Position numbers and translations under genes: made by a program. The notes below the pieces were generated by a model. That model saw only the letters and a list, made by a program, of their open reading frames with translations, was not told the origin of the DNA and searched no databases. Shown piece by piece: positions 14,829-23,903 of a DNA stretch of 64,000 bases. Source of the DNA: UMGS1663 sp046964515 (lineage in GTDB: Bacteria; Bacillota; Clostridia; TANB77; CAG-508). The DNA is taken from contig JBKUYM010000009.1 of the NCBI GenBank assembly GCA_046964515.1, positions 22,260-86,259 on the forward strand, in the 5' to 3' direction. The number at the start of each line of letters is the position of its first letter. The stretch's first letter is position 1.

Positions 14829-15353
14829 ATGTTAGTAATTTTGTTAACAGGTGTTAGTGGTTGTGGTAAAGATACCATAGCAAAAGAATTATTTACTTTA
14901 TATGCAAAAGAAGGTAAAAAGGTACAAATAGTGCATAATGCCAACCCAGCAAAAGAAATGATGAAAAAGTATTTTGGGATAGACAATTATAAAACTGACT
15001 TAGGTAAACAACTAATAATGGGGTTAACAGATTTAATTTATACAGAGGCAAATTACTATTATTTTGAGAAAAAATCAATGCAAAAAGTGGAACATGACAC
15101 AGAAGTTTTAATCATACCCGATTGGCGTTACACGAATACTTTCCAATGGTGGCAAAGTTATGGAATGTGTAGTGTTGTTTCAGTATTAATAAAACGTGGC
15201 ATAGATTTTTTACCTAAGTATTACAGTTTAGAGGTAACAGAAAAAGAAGGTAATTTACTAAAAGAGTTATGTCCCGATTATGCAGTAAATAATAAAAATG
15301 CTAAGGCAACAGCACAACACTTAAAAGATTTATTTAGTAATTTGGAGGACTAG
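14829..15353 (+). CDS. Deoxynucleoside monophosphate kinase-like protein
   Basis: A 174-residue P-loop protein at ATG 14829 with AAAGGGGGA upstream. The Walker A motif GVSGCGKDT is at residues 8-16, followed by helical segments with PAKEMMKKYFGI, a stretch typical of phage dNMP kinases. A second strand (EVLIIPDWRYTNTF) may carry the acceptor site. Position between dUTPase and DNA ligase fits the step dNMP to dNDP. A different small-molecule kinase cannot be excluded. Confidence 0.75.
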   Translation: MLVILLTGVSGCGKDTIAKELFTLYAKEGKKVQIVHNANPAKEMMKKYFGIDNYKTDLGKQLIMGLTDLIYTEANYYYFEKKSMQKVEHDTEVLIIPDWRYTNTFQWWQSYGMCSVVSVLIKRGIDFLPKYYSLEVTEKEGNLLKELCPDYAVNNKNAKATAQHLKDLFSNLED

Positions 15354-15357
15354 AGTT

Positions 15358-16809
15358 ATGGATGAATTACTAAGAATATATCACTCAGCCGAAAATATTA
15401 GTGTTAGGGAAGCTAATAAAATAAAGAAGGATATACTTGCTTACATCAATGAGGACTACCCACATCATTATGAAGCGTACAAAGAAAAGGATTATATAGA
15501 AGACCTATTACAAGACAGGATTCGTTTCATAGAAAATATGTCGGCAAAAGAACCTTTAAATGAGGAAATGTTACAAGATTTAGCAGATATGACACAAGAA
15601 GGTACAGCGTGTTATGAAGAAAAATTAGACGGAATAAGATGTGATTTACAAATAGATAGTTGTTACGCTAGGTTATTTAGTAGAAGAATATCTAAGAAAA
15701 CAAACTGGTATTCAGAGAATACTCACAACTTTCCTGTCATAACAAACCATGCATTACCTAAAGAATTAAATGGTACAGTACTAGACGGAGAATTGACAGC
15801 AATTAATTTTAAGGAGATTTCTTCATTATGTAATTGTAAATGGGATGAAGCAATATTTAGACAACTTCTTTTAAAAGAAGAATATGGGTATGAAGTTGTG
15901 CAATATAACGCCTTTGACATTTTATATTACAAGGGAATTAATGTAATGCAGTTACCATTACGTAGACGTAAGGAATTGTTACACACAGCAATTCACGATT
16001 TACACGAAGCTGGTTTATATAATGTAATAGAGCATGAATGTAATACAGGAAACATAAGTGTATTGATTGGACGTGAAGATAAAGAGCGTGTAATGGAAAA
16101 CCCAATGATGTACCCTTATTTGTATGAAAAGGTTAAAAGTACAGACCTCAAATTATTCGGGTTTGAATTGAACGCTTTAGAATACTTTGACTACATTGTG
16201 TTATTTGGGGGTGAAGGTATAATGATAAAACCTCTTGATGCAAAATATTACATGAAACGTGGTAGAGAATTTACTAAAGTAAAGAAATTCGATACATGGG
16301 ATGTTATAATAATAGGATTTACTGAACCTACAAAATATTATGAAGGTAAAGGATTACTAGACCCCGATTATGAGTGGGAATGGTATTGTGACGCAGAAGA
16401 TGACAGTGTAACACATGAAAAAATGACAATGGAAGAAGCACATTCACAAGGATTATTACCTGTTACAAAAGCATATGCACAAGGTTGGATAGGTACTGTA
16501 CGTTATGGTGTTGTTATGACACATGACGAATTTGAAAAATGGGAGAAAATAAATCCTAAAGAAGAACGTTTAGTTATAAAATTAAAGGATGACAAAGTAA
16601 TATTAGAAATGGGTGAATGTGGAGGTATGACAGATGAAATAAGACAGGAATTAACAGATAAACAAATATCTTTAATAAACACTGTTATGGAAGTAGGAGC
16701 AAATGAACAGATGAAGAAAACAGGAAGTTTAAGACACCCAAGATTTTTGAGGGTTCGTTCTGACAAATCTGCTTCTATGTGTGACTGGTCTTCCTATAAG
16801 AGAACTTAA
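15358..16809 (+). CDS. ATP-dependent DNA ligase
   Basis: Seals nicks in DNA through an adenylated lysine. The 483-residue protein has the nucleotidyltransferase motif I EEKLDGIR at residues 87-94 (Lys89 is the expected nucleophile). Later motifs include LDGELTA, EGIMIKPLDAKY and the region KVKKFDTWDVIIIGF. The C-terminus GSLRHPRFLRVRSDKS is the usual end of phage ligases, so the gene is complete. It follows the kinase gene by 4 nt. An endonuclease gene follows 8 nt downstream. Confidence 0.9.
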   Translation: MDELLRIYHSAENISVREANKIKKDILAYINEDYPHHYEAYKEKDYIEDLLQDRIRFIENMSAKEPLNEEMLQDLADMTQEGTACYEEKLDGIRCDLQIDSCYARLFSRRISKKTNWYSENTHNFPVITNHALPKELNGTVLDGELTAINFKEISSLCNCKWDEAIFRQLLLKEEYGYEVVQYNAFDILYYKGINVMQLPLRRRKELLHTAIHDLHEAGLYNVIEHECNTGNISVLIGREDKERVMENPMMYPYLYEKVKSTDLKLFGFELNALEYFDYIVLFGGEGIMIKPLDAKYYMKRGREFTKVKKFDTWDVIIIGFTEPTKYYEGKGLLDPDYEWEWYCDAEDDSVTHEKMTMEEAHSQGLLPVTKAYAQGWIGTVRYGVVMTHDEFEKWEKINPKEERLVIKLKDDKVILEMGECGGMTDEIRQELTDKQISLINTVMEVGANEQMKKTGSLRHPRFLRVRSDKSASMCDWSSYKRT

Positions 16810-16817
16810 TTAAGGAG

Positions 16818-17552
16818 TTGATTATTATAGCTACAGGAAAATATGAAAGACCTATTTATGAGGTAAGATGTTCTATATGTGGTGAAATGTATACTCAAAA
16901 AAGAAAACCTATAGAAAACCCTAAATGCAAAAAGTGTCAAAAGAAATACCACTCTAAAAAGTATTATGAAGCAAATAAGGAAAAGTATGTAGTAGACCCA
17001 AGTATAAAAAGAGAACGTGATAAAAAATACTACGAAAAACATAAGGATTCAATATTACAAAAACAGAAGAAATATTATGATGAGAACAAAGAACACATTT
17101 TAAAACGTTGTACTGAATACCGAAGAAGTAAAGGGGAACTACCTAATGGATTATCGGGTACAGAAAAGATTGCTCTAAAATTTATTGAAGAAATATTTCC
17201 AAATAAAATTATAAGGACTAGAGATAGGAATACTATAAAGAACCCTAGAACTAATGCTTATTTGGAACTAGACTTTTACCTACCCGAAATAAATTTAGCT
17301 ATAGAGTTAAATGGAATCACTCATTATAAACCCATTTATGGGCAAGATAAATTTTTAAGACAACAACGTAATGATGAACTAAAAAGAAAATTATGTAAGA
17401 AACAAGGTATAACACTTATTGAAATACCTTTAGAAGAAGGAGTGCATTATGACAGATACTCTATAGAACACGAAAGATTAAAGGAAACTATAAATAGATT
17501 TCTAGGAGATAAAGAATGGGAGGTATGCACATGGAAAGACCACTTACATTAA
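16818..17552 (+). CDS. Vsr-like homing endonuclease, free-standing
   Basis: About 244 residues. The N-terminal part has two CxxC pairs (CSICG, CKKC), then Lys/Tyr-rich repeats of the type KKYYExNKExI at residues about 43-105, seen in many phage homing enzymes. The C-terminal domain has LELDFYLPEINLAIELNGITHY and QRNDELKRKLCKKQGITLIEI, the pattern of Vsr/EDxHD-type endonucleases. The start is uncertain: TTG 16818 touches the AAGGAG site, and ATT or ATA codons just downstream are better spaced. It overlaps the next gene and was probably inserted after the ligase gene. Confidence 0.8.
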   Translation: MIIIATGKYERPIYEVRCSICGEMYTQKRKPIENPKCKKCQKKYHSKKYYEANKEKYVVDPSIKRERDKKYYEKHKDSILQKQKKYYDENKEHILKRCTEYRRSKGELPNGLSGTEKIALKFIEEIFPNKIIRTRDRNTIKNPRTNAYLELDFYLPEINLAIELNGITHYKPIYGQDKFLRQQRNDELKRKLCKKQGITLIEIPLEEGVHYDRYSIEHERLKETINRFLGDKEWEVCTWKDHLH

Positions 17553-17923
17553 GACAGAAACTAGCATTACAAAATGGAGAACCTACAAATAAAGAGTTAG
17601 GTATTTCTATCTTGGATAAAGAAGTACATTATGACATCAGTTTTTTAGAGGTAACAAAATTAGAACATTCACCTTTAGCTTTTGGCTTATTCCCTTTAGA
17701 TGCATTACCTAATGTTAAGGGACAGCTATTAGATGTACAAATACAAGTTTTAGGGAGATTAATAGGTTGTAGATTATCAAAAGATTTTGTGCTAGAAGAA
17801 AATCCTAAAATGCAAGGGAAATCATTATTTAAAGTACACTTTAATGAGGGAACAATACTTGTATATAATGAAGATGGGAGAATAACACATGAAAAAGAAA
17901 AAGCGAATAAAGAGGATAAATAA
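17531..17923 (+). CDS. Hypothetical protein
   Basis: A 130-residue protein. Of three in-frame ATGs (17516, 17525, 17531) the last is best spaced from GGGAGGT, giving MERPLTLRQKL. It is beta-rich in the middle, with KVHFNEGTILVYNEDGRI near the end. No family is recognised. Its start lies within the 3' end of the endonuclease gene, and it overlaps the next gene by 35 nt, so the three are translated in series. Confidence 0.65.
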   Translation: MERPLTLRQKLALQNGEPTNKELGISILDKEVHYDISFLEVTKLEHSPLAFGLFPLDALPNVKGQLLDVQIQVLGRLIGCRLSKDFVLEENPKMQGKSLFKVHFNEGTILVYNEDGRITHEKEKANKEDK

Positions 17924-18161
17924 ACAACCAATATGGTTATGTGCCTACTTTCCTAATGGTGACGATACCAATTTATATATTAAGGCATTTTCCAGCAAGA
18001 GTAAGGCATTATTCTATGTAAACTTCTTATGTACACAAAGGTACAAAATTGTAGAAGCATATATAGATGAAGGAATAACACAATTATATAAGGCATTTAA
18101 TTTAGATATTGACGAATTACAAACATTGACATCACAAAACGAGGACACAAGATTAAATTAA
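17889..18161 (+). CDS. Hypothetical small protein
   Basis: A 90-residue protein at ATG 17889 with a basic start (MKKKKRIKRI) and a compact alpha/beta body. GGGAG lies just upstream within the preceding gene. It has no recognised domain. It lies directly before TerL, the usual place of a small terminase subunit, but lacks a visible helix-turn-helix, so I do not call it TerS. Confidence 0.6.
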   Translation: MKKKKRIKRINKQPIWLCAYFPNGDDTNLYIKAFSSKSKALFYVNFLCTQRYKIVEAYIDEGITQLYKAFNLDIDELQTLTSQNEDTRLN

Positions 18162-18173
18162 ATGATATAATGA

Positions 18174-18206
18174 GGGTATAGAGTATTACACTTTATACCC
18201 CTTTTT
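18174..18206 (+). terminator. Intrinsic terminator before TerL
   Basis: Stem of about 10 bp, GGGTATA (18174-18180) plus GAG with CTT plus TATACCC (18194-18200), loop TATTACA, then C and five T. It separates the metabolism block from the virion block. Confidence 0.8.
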
Positions 18207-18233
18207 ATGGTATAGAGTAGAAAGGAGAAAACA

Positions 18234-19922
18234 TTGTTACAACGTAGAGGAATACATAGAAAATTAAATGTAAAATTACGTATACACGTTAAACTACAGG
18301 AAATAAAACACGCAATAACTTGTTACGCAGAAAATGGGAATAAAGTGACAACGTCATATTTAGTTAAATTGGTGTATAAATTTTGTGAAATGTATTCAGA
18401 AATTCATTATTATCCTTATCAAGAGCAATTTGCCAAGAGGATAATACGTTCCCTTTTAACAAATGACGGGGATGAAATATCAGCTTTATTTTCTCGTCAG
18501 ACTGGAAAATCTGAGTGTGTTGCTACAACAGTTGGTGGATGTATGATAATTCTACCTACACTGGCAAATATGCCTATGTTTGCAGATGATAAAAGATTAA
18601 GTATGTTTAGAAAAGGATTATATGTAGGAATATTTGCTCCTTCGTTACGTCAAGCACAGACAACTTTTAACAGGATGAAAACTAGATTAACTTGTACTAA
18701 TTCTCAAGCTATACTAGATGAATTTGGTTTAGAATTTAGTACTTCAAATGGTCAAACTGTTGCATTAACAAATGGTAGCTTTGCTACAAGTGTTTCAGCA
18801 TCAGACAGGTCAAATATAGAAGGGGATTCTTATATGCTAATTATATGCGAGGAATGTCAAGATATTTCATCATTTAAGATTAGAAAATCTATACACCCTA
18901 TGGGAGCATCTTATAATGCTAGTATAATTAAGATAGGAACAGCCACTACATTTAAAGGTGATTTTTATGAGGTTATAGAACGTAATAAAAAAGCATACAA
19001 AGAAGGTAAAATTAAAATACGTAACCACTTTGAATATGACTATAAAATTTGCCAAAAATACAACGAAAAATATCGTAAGTATGTGGAAAAAGAAAAACAC
19101 AGACTTGGGGAACATAGTGACGAATTTAGAATGTCATATGGTCTTGAATGGATATTAGAACGTGGTATGTTTATTGATGTAATGCAATTAGAAAACTTAT
19201 GTGGTTTAAAAGATGTAGGACGTGTAAGAAAGGATTTAACTAAAGAGCATATAGTAGGTATAGATATAGCTAAAAAAGATGATAGCACTGTCATAACAGT
19301 TATTGAGGTAGACTGGGATAACCCTGTAATAATTGAAACACAAAAAACAAAAAGTAATGAAAGCCTACAATATACAGTTTATAAAACACGTATAAAAGAC
19401 TGGTATGAATTAAATGGTGATAATTATGACAAACAGTACTATGAGATACTAAATTATTTAAGAAACTTTAAGGTTAAAAAAATAATGATTGATGCAACAA
19501 AAGAAGAAGGTATGAGTGACAGATTACAAGTAAATTTACCTGGAATAGAAGTGGTGTCATGTATATTTTCATCACAATTTAAGGATAGAATGTATAAGAC
19601 ACTAGACAGTAGTATTAAATGTGGGCGTTCCACTTACCCATGTGACGAAGAAACACAGGCAACAAGAGAGTATCAAAAATTTATAGAACAAATGGGAGAA
19701 TTAGAAAAAGACTTTAGAGGTCAACTTATGGTATGTCATCACCCCGATAGACGTGGGGCACACGATGATTTCGCAGATAGTTGGGCATTAGCAGTTTTAG
19801 GCGCACATGATAAATGCCAAGAAATAAAAGTGCAAGGTTACCAAGAAAATAAAATATTTAGTAGCCATAGTAAAGGACTGTATACTAGAATAAATAAGTA
19901 TACAGCACGTAGAAGAAGATAG
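18234..19922 (+). CDS. terL: Terminase large subunit
   Basis: ATP-driven motor and nuclease that packages DNA into the prohead. The 562-residue protein has Walker A SRQTGKSE (87-94), Walker B LIICEE (202-207) with catalytic Glu, and the RNase H-like nuclease with Asp344 and Asp350 (GIDIAKKDD), Asp420 (IMIDATKEEG) and the HDDFADSWALA motif (510-520). TTG 18234 is the start, six bases after AAAGGAG. A small subunit is not evident upstream. Order TerL-portal-scaffold-capsid follows. Confidence 0.95.
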   Translation: MLQRRGIHRKLNVKLRIHVKLQEIKHAITCYAENGNKVTTSYLVKLVYKFCEMYSEIHYYPYQEQFAKRIIRSLLTNDGDEISALFSRQTGKSECVATTVGGCMIILPTLANMPMFADDKRLSMFRKGLYVGIFAPSLRQAQTTFNRMKTRLTCTNSQAILDEFGLEFSTSNGQTVALTNGSFATSVSASDRSNIEGDSYMLIICEECQDISSFKIRKSIHPMGASYNASIIKIGTATTFKGDFYEVIERNKKAYKEGKIKIRNHFEYDYKICQKYNEKYRKYVEKEKHRLGEHSDEFRMSYGLEWILERGMFIDVMQLENLCGLKDVGRVRKDLTKEHIVGIDIAKKDDSTVITVIEVDWDNPVIIETQKTKSNESLQYTVYKTRIKDWYELNGDNYDKQYYEILNYLRNFKVKKIMIDATKEEGMSDRLQVNLPGIEVVSCIFSSQFKDRMYKTLDSSIKCGRSTYPCDEETQATREYQKFIEQMGELEKDFRGQLMVCHHPDRRGAHDDFADSWALAVLGAHDKCQEIKVQGYQENKIFSSHSKGLYTRINKYTARRRR

Positions 19923-19933
19923 GAGGTAGTGTA

Positions 19934-21466
19934 ATGAACTATAATTACGAGTATAACAAAGGTTTACGTATTGACGAACTTAATAGTTACAAGGCAGTAC
20001 TAAGTGAACACTTAACGGATACAGATAGGGAACTCTTAGATGAATACATTGAAAAATGGAACTTCTATGAAGGTTACCATTGGGAAAATATAGAGTTACA
20101 AGATAAACCCCAAGTAACAAAGAATTACTGTAGGGCGTTTGTAAATAAATTTGTAGCCTTTGAATTTGGTAAAGAAGTTACGTTCCAAGTACCTACAGAG
20201 GAAGACAATGATGAAAGTACACCAGCACCTGTGACAGATTTTTTAAATGAAATATGGAGTATACATAACAAGAAAATGGAATTGTTAACCGATTTAGGTC
20301 AAACAAAAGCTGTAACAGGTATAGGTTGGCTACAAGTGAAGTATGAAAAACCCGAGGATTTAAATGACCCTTTCAATGAATACCCTAATGGGCGTATACG
20401 TTTAATAAATATGTCACCTTTAACTGTTTTTCCCGAATATGACCCACATGACCAAGAAAAATTGGTGAAATTAACTGTAATGTACCCTGTGGAAACACAA
20501 GTACCAACATTATTCTCTATACGTAACAAAATGAAAACTAAGGTGTATAAAATGGTTTGGACTAATGACGAATTTCTTGTAACACTTGGAGGTGAAATAC
20601 AAGAAAAAGGAGCAAACCCATATGGATTTATACCTTTTGTTCCATTTATAAATTACCCTATTGCAAATAAAACAACAGGGGCAAGTGATATAGATGACAT
20701 AATCCCATTAAATGTGGAACTTAATCAAAAGAACTCTGACATATCGGAGATAATAGATTATCATTCAGCACCTATTACAGTTGTATATGGAGCAGATATT
20801 GGAACACTAGAACGTGGGGCAAATAAAATGTGGGGAGGATTACCTACAGATGCACGTATAGAAAACTTAACAATGAATACAGATTTAAATGCAAGTACAG
20901 CATATATCGCAGATGTAAAAAAGGCAATTCATGAAGTAGGATGTATTCCCGAAAATGCTTTAGGTGATATAGGAGCAATAAGTAATACTTCGGGTGTTGC
21001 ATTACAAATAATGAACAGTCCATTGTTGGAAAGAACTAATGTAAAACGTATGTACAGTACAGCTGGGTTACAGAGAGTAAATAAGATGATTATATTTATG
21101 GGAATATTTCATGGTTTATTCCAAAAACCAGCAATAGATACTAAAGAATTATATAACACAGAGGTTGTATGGAAAGACCCATTACCAAAAGATACTTTAA
21201 TAGAAATGCAACAATTACAACAAGAAATGAATATGGGTATTGAATCAAGACAAGGAGCTATGCAACGTTTAGGTAAAGATAGTAAAAAAGTACTTGAAAC
21301 TATGGCAGAAGACTATGAAAAACATCCCGAATTTTATGGTCAACCTAAAAAAGAAGAAATTACACTTAATAGTGGCATGACAAATGGTGAAACACCTCAA
21401 GAAATGAAACGTAAAGAAATGACAGGAGAGAATAAAAAAACACCTGTAACAGAGGGTAAAATGTAG
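19934..21466 (+). CDS. Portal protein (SPP1 gp6-like)
   Basis: A dodecameric ring at one capsid vertex through which DNA passes. The 510-residue protein begins with LLDEYIEKWNFYEGYHW and KPQVTKNYCRAFVNKFVAFEFG, the usual opening of SPP1-type portals. It carries FGKEVTFQVP and VNKMIIFMGIFHG in the stem and crown regions, and has a low-complexity Lys/Thr-rich end. ATG 19934 follows GGAGGTAGTGTA, 11 nt after TerL. The position between TerL and scaffold agrees. Confidence 0.93.
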   Translation: MNYNYEYNKGLRIDELNSYKAVLSEHLTDTDRELLDEYIEKWNFYEGYHWENIELQDKPQVTKNYCRAFVNKFVAFEFGKEVTFQVPTEEDNDESTPAPVTDFLNEIWSIHNKKMELLTDLGQTKAVTGIGWLQVKYEKPEDLNDPFNEYPNGRIRLINMSPLTVFPEYDPHDQEKLVKLTVMYPVETQVPTLFSIRNKMKTKVYKMVWTNDEFLVTLGGEIQEKGANPYGFIPFVPFINYPIANKTTGASDIDDIIPLNVELNQKNSDISEIIDYHSAPITVVYGADIGTLERGANKMWGGLPTDARIENLTMNTDLNASTAYIADVKKAIHEVGCIPENALGDIGAISNTSGVALQIMNSPLLERTNVKRMYSTAGLQRVNKMIIFMGIFHGLFQKPAIDTKELYNTEVVWKDPLPKDTLIEMQQLQQEMNMGIESRQGAMQRLGKDSKKVLETMAEDYEKHPEFYGQPKKEEITLNSGMTNGETPQEMKRKEMTGENKKTPVTEGKM

Positions 21467-21565
21467 CTATTACATATTACAAGCAATTTTATGGTGCATT
21501 TTGTGTCACGTTATGTTACAATTACATTAAAATATAAAAGTATTATCAAGGAGGAAAGATATAAT

Positions 21566-22333
21566 ATGAAAAACAAATATGGTATTAACGCAAGATTTAT
21601 AGAAGGAATTAAAAAGGCATTGATAAGAAATGTATTGGCAGAAGAACCAGCATCAGCAACTCACCCAGTAGTAAATTACGAAGAACTAATCGCTAAAGCA
21701 AGACGTGAGGAAAAAGATAAACTTTACCCACAAATTGAAGCAGAAAGAAACAAGGCAACAGCTATTACGGAACAACATAACGATTTACTTTTAAAACACG
21801 CCCAATTACAAAATGAGAATAAGGCACTTAAAGAGGAAATTAAAGAACTAAAAGATAGTGAAGGCAAGGGTGAAAATAAAGAAATCGCTAAGTTAAAACA
21901 AGAAAAGGCAGTACTGGAAGGTGAGTTAGAAAAATTAAAAGGGTCAATAGTAGATGAACCTACTTTAAGACAACAAATAGAAAATGAGGTAAAAGCACAA
22001 TACGAAGTTGAATTGTACAAGGTAGAAAAAATGTCATCTGACGAGTTTAAGGGACAAATAATACCCGAACTTGTAACAGGTACAACTAAAGAGGAAGTTG
22101 ACGAATCTATACAAAAATCTAAAGCAAGATTTTTAGAGTTGTTAGGGTCACAACCACAACAACAACCACAACAACCTCAAGGTGGTGTAACAATACAACA
22201 ACAAATACCAACACCACCAGCTGGAAACCCTAACATGGGTGAGTTTGTTCAATCTACTCTAGGTGAACAAGACATTTACAACATGACACCACAACAATGG
22301 GCAGAGTATCGTGTTAAATTAGGATTAAAATAA
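21566..22333 (+). CDS. Capsid scaffolding protein
   Basis: A 255-residue protein. ATG 21566 is preferred because AAGGAGGAAAG precedes it; the frame opens at 21491 but that part is untranslated leader. Residues about 40-150 form a long charged coiled coil (ENKALKEEIKELKD). A Gln/Pro-rich linker (PQQQPQQPQ) follows at about 205, and the C-terminal helix ends in MTPQQWAEYRVKLGLK, a typical scaffold tail that binds the capsid protein. It lies between portal and major capsid genes. Confidence 0.85.
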   Translation: MKNKYGINARFIEGIKKALIRNVLAEEPASATHPVVNYEELIAKARREEKDKLYPQIEAERNKATAITEQHNDLLLKHAQLQNENKALKEEIKELKDSEGKGENKEIAKLKQEKAVLEGELEKLKGSIVDEPTLRQQIENEVKAQYEVELYKVEKMSSDEFKGQIIPELVTGTTKEEVDESIQKSKARFLELLGSQPQQQPQQPQGGVTIQQQIPTPPAGNPNMGEFVQSTLGEQDIYNMTPQQWAEYRVKLGLK

Positions 22334-22348
22334 TAGGAGGAATTGTAA

Positions 22349-23431
22349 ATGTTACAAAAATCTAAAAGAGGAATATTATCAAGATTATTAACTAAAGTAC
22401 ACGCAGAAGGTGGTGTACTTAACACAGTTGTATCACAAGGGAAACAGTCTAGTGAACCAAATTATGTTCCTGGAACAAATAAATTGGAACATGCAATAAG
22501 AGCAGTTTATTCTAAAGAAATAGAATTTAAGGCTATGCCTAACATGAGATTTTTCCAATTTGCTACAATGAAAACTGAATTAGATGTTGAACCAGGTTTA
22601 ACAATTTCTATGTTAACTTATGACAACCTAGAAAAAGGTGGAAAATTAACAGAAGGTGTTAGAATGGAAGGTAAGGCTATGAGTTCTAGCATGAAAGAAA
22701 TAAGAGTTTACGAATATGGTAACTCTATAACTGTTTCTGAATTAAACATAAGAAGTAACTTTGATGACGTAATGGCATCTGCAACTACTTTATTAGGTAG
22801 AGATTACGCTATAGTTATGGATTGTATGTTAAGGGACGTTGCACTTTCTAACGCTCAAACTGTTTATGCTGATAAAGCTGACGGAACTAAAGTAACAGCT
22901 AGAAAGGACTTAGATGACACATGTAAATTTAAAGTTTCTACAGTTAAAGACTGCTTAGAAATATTAGCTACAAATAATGCACCTAAATATAATGGTGCTG
23001 ACTGGATATGCTTCGTACATCCACATCAATCAAGGGATTTAAGAGATGACCCAGCATGGATAAACGCATCTAACTATGGCGCTCCTAATCTATTATTCTT
23101 AGGAGAAATAGGTAAAATAGATGACACTAGATTTATAGAAACAACTATATTAAACAATGGTGCATCAGCAGAAGATGACCCTTCTTATGATGTTACATTA
23201 CAAAAAGGTAAAGATGCTACAGGACAAACAACTGGAGATGTAAATAAAGTACCAGTATATCAATCTGTATTATTTGGTGACAAATACGTTGGATTAGCTA
23301 TTTCATTACCTGTTAATCTAAGAGATAATGGTGTAATAGATTACGGACGTGAAAGAGGTTTAGCTTGGTACTCTATAATGGGTGCTGGATTATTACACGA
23401 AAAACATGGTGTAGTAATAGAAACTGCATAG
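22349..23431 (+). CDS. Major capsid protein (N4-gp56-like)
   Basis: The 360-residue shell subunit. It shows the pattern of the N4 gp56 capsid family: TISMLTYDNLEKGGKLTEG, SITVSELNIRSNFDD, GRDYAIVMDCMLRD, then WICFVHPHQSRDLRDDPAW and a strand with FLGEIGKIDDTRFIETT. The family has an HK97-type fold. ATG 22349 follows AGGAGG. Codon use is more biased toward common codons than in neighbouring accessory genes, as expected for an abundant protein. Confidence 0.93.
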   Translation: MLQKSKRGILSRLLTKVHAEGGVLNTVVSQGKQSSEPNYVPGTNKLEHAIRAVYSKEIEFKAMPNMRFFQFATMKTELDVEPGLTISMLTYDNLEKGGKLTEGVRMEGKAMSSSMKEIRVYEYGNSITVSELNIRSNFDDVMASATTLLGRDYAIVMDCMLRDVALSNAQTVYADKADGTKVTARKDLDDTCKFKVSTVKDCLEILATNNAPKYNGADWICFVHPHQSRDLRDDPAWINASNYGAPNLLFLGEIGKIDDTRFIETTILNNGASAEDDPSYDVTLQKGKDATGQTTGDVNKVPVYQSVLFGDKYVGLAISLPVNLRDNGVIDYGRERGLAWYSIMGAGLLHEKHGVVIETA

Positions 23432-23443
23432 GAGGTGTTATAT

Positions 23444-23581
23444 ATGGCTATGACACAAAAAGAAAAAGAGAGATTGGCAACTGCATTACTTTATGTAAGA
23501 CAGAAACCAATGGACGTAGTAGATTTAATAGAGAAGTTAGTAGATAAAAAAATAGAAGAATCTAAGACACCAAGTGTCTAG
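23444..23581 (+). CDS. Small virion-cluster protein, 45 aa
   Basis: ATG 23444 with GGAGGTG upstream, 12 nt after the capsid gene. The product (MAMTQKEKERLATALLYVRQ ending SKTPSV) is a charged amphipathic helix. The next gene's ribosome-binding site overlaps its stop. No family is recognised. Its place between capsid and connector genes suggests a minor head component. Confidence 0.7.
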   Translation: MAMTQKEKERLATALLYVRQKPMDVVDLIEKLVDKKIEESKTPSV

Positions 23582-23594
23582 GAGGTGTTATAAC

Positions 23595-23891
23595 GTGGCA
23601 AATTTCAAGAAAAAATCTGACAAAGATGTTGTTGAGAATTTAATGGAAGAAGTTAAACAAGAACAACCCGAAATAGTGTTAGATGAAAAAGACGAAATAA
23701 AACCGGAAGAAACTATAACAGTTGAAAAACCGGTAGATAATAAACCCACTAAAAAATATACAATAAAGGTGAAACAGTATACTAGAGTATTTATAGGTCA
23801 ATGGTATACATTTGAACCTAAAAGAGTGTATAGAGTGGATGAAAATGTAAAATCTAAATTACAAAATGCTGGATTACTACTTCCTTTATAG
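23595..23891 (+). CDS. Hypothetical head protein
   Basis: A 98-residue protein starting at GTG 23595, eight bases after GGAGGTG. The N-terminal half is acidic and disordered-looking (VKQEQPEIVLDEKDEIKPEE). The C-terminal half has a compact beta motif (RVFIGQWYTFEPKRVYRVDE ending NAGLLLPL). I do not recognise it. It lies in the head-completion gene cluster. Confidence 0.7.
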   Translation: MANFKKKSDKDVVENLMEEVKQEQPEIVLDEKDEIKPEETITVEKPVDNKPTKKYTIKVKQYTRVFIGQWYTFEPKRVYRVDENVKSKLQNAGLLLPL

Positions 23892-23903
23892 GAGGTGTAA
23901 CAT

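Noticed and set aside
17889..18161. Small terminase subunit
   Set aside because: Right position but no helix-turn-helix or coiled-coil pattern typical of TerS; left as hypothetical.
18120..18172. Promoter before TerL (TTGACA at 18127, TATAAT at 18166)
   Set aside because: The two boxes are too far apart to work together, and neither has a suitable partner; a terminator lies between them and TerL.
23365..23547. 60-codon frame across the capsid gene end
   Set aside because: It overlaps the capsid gene and the small gene at 23444 in another frame and has no start signal.
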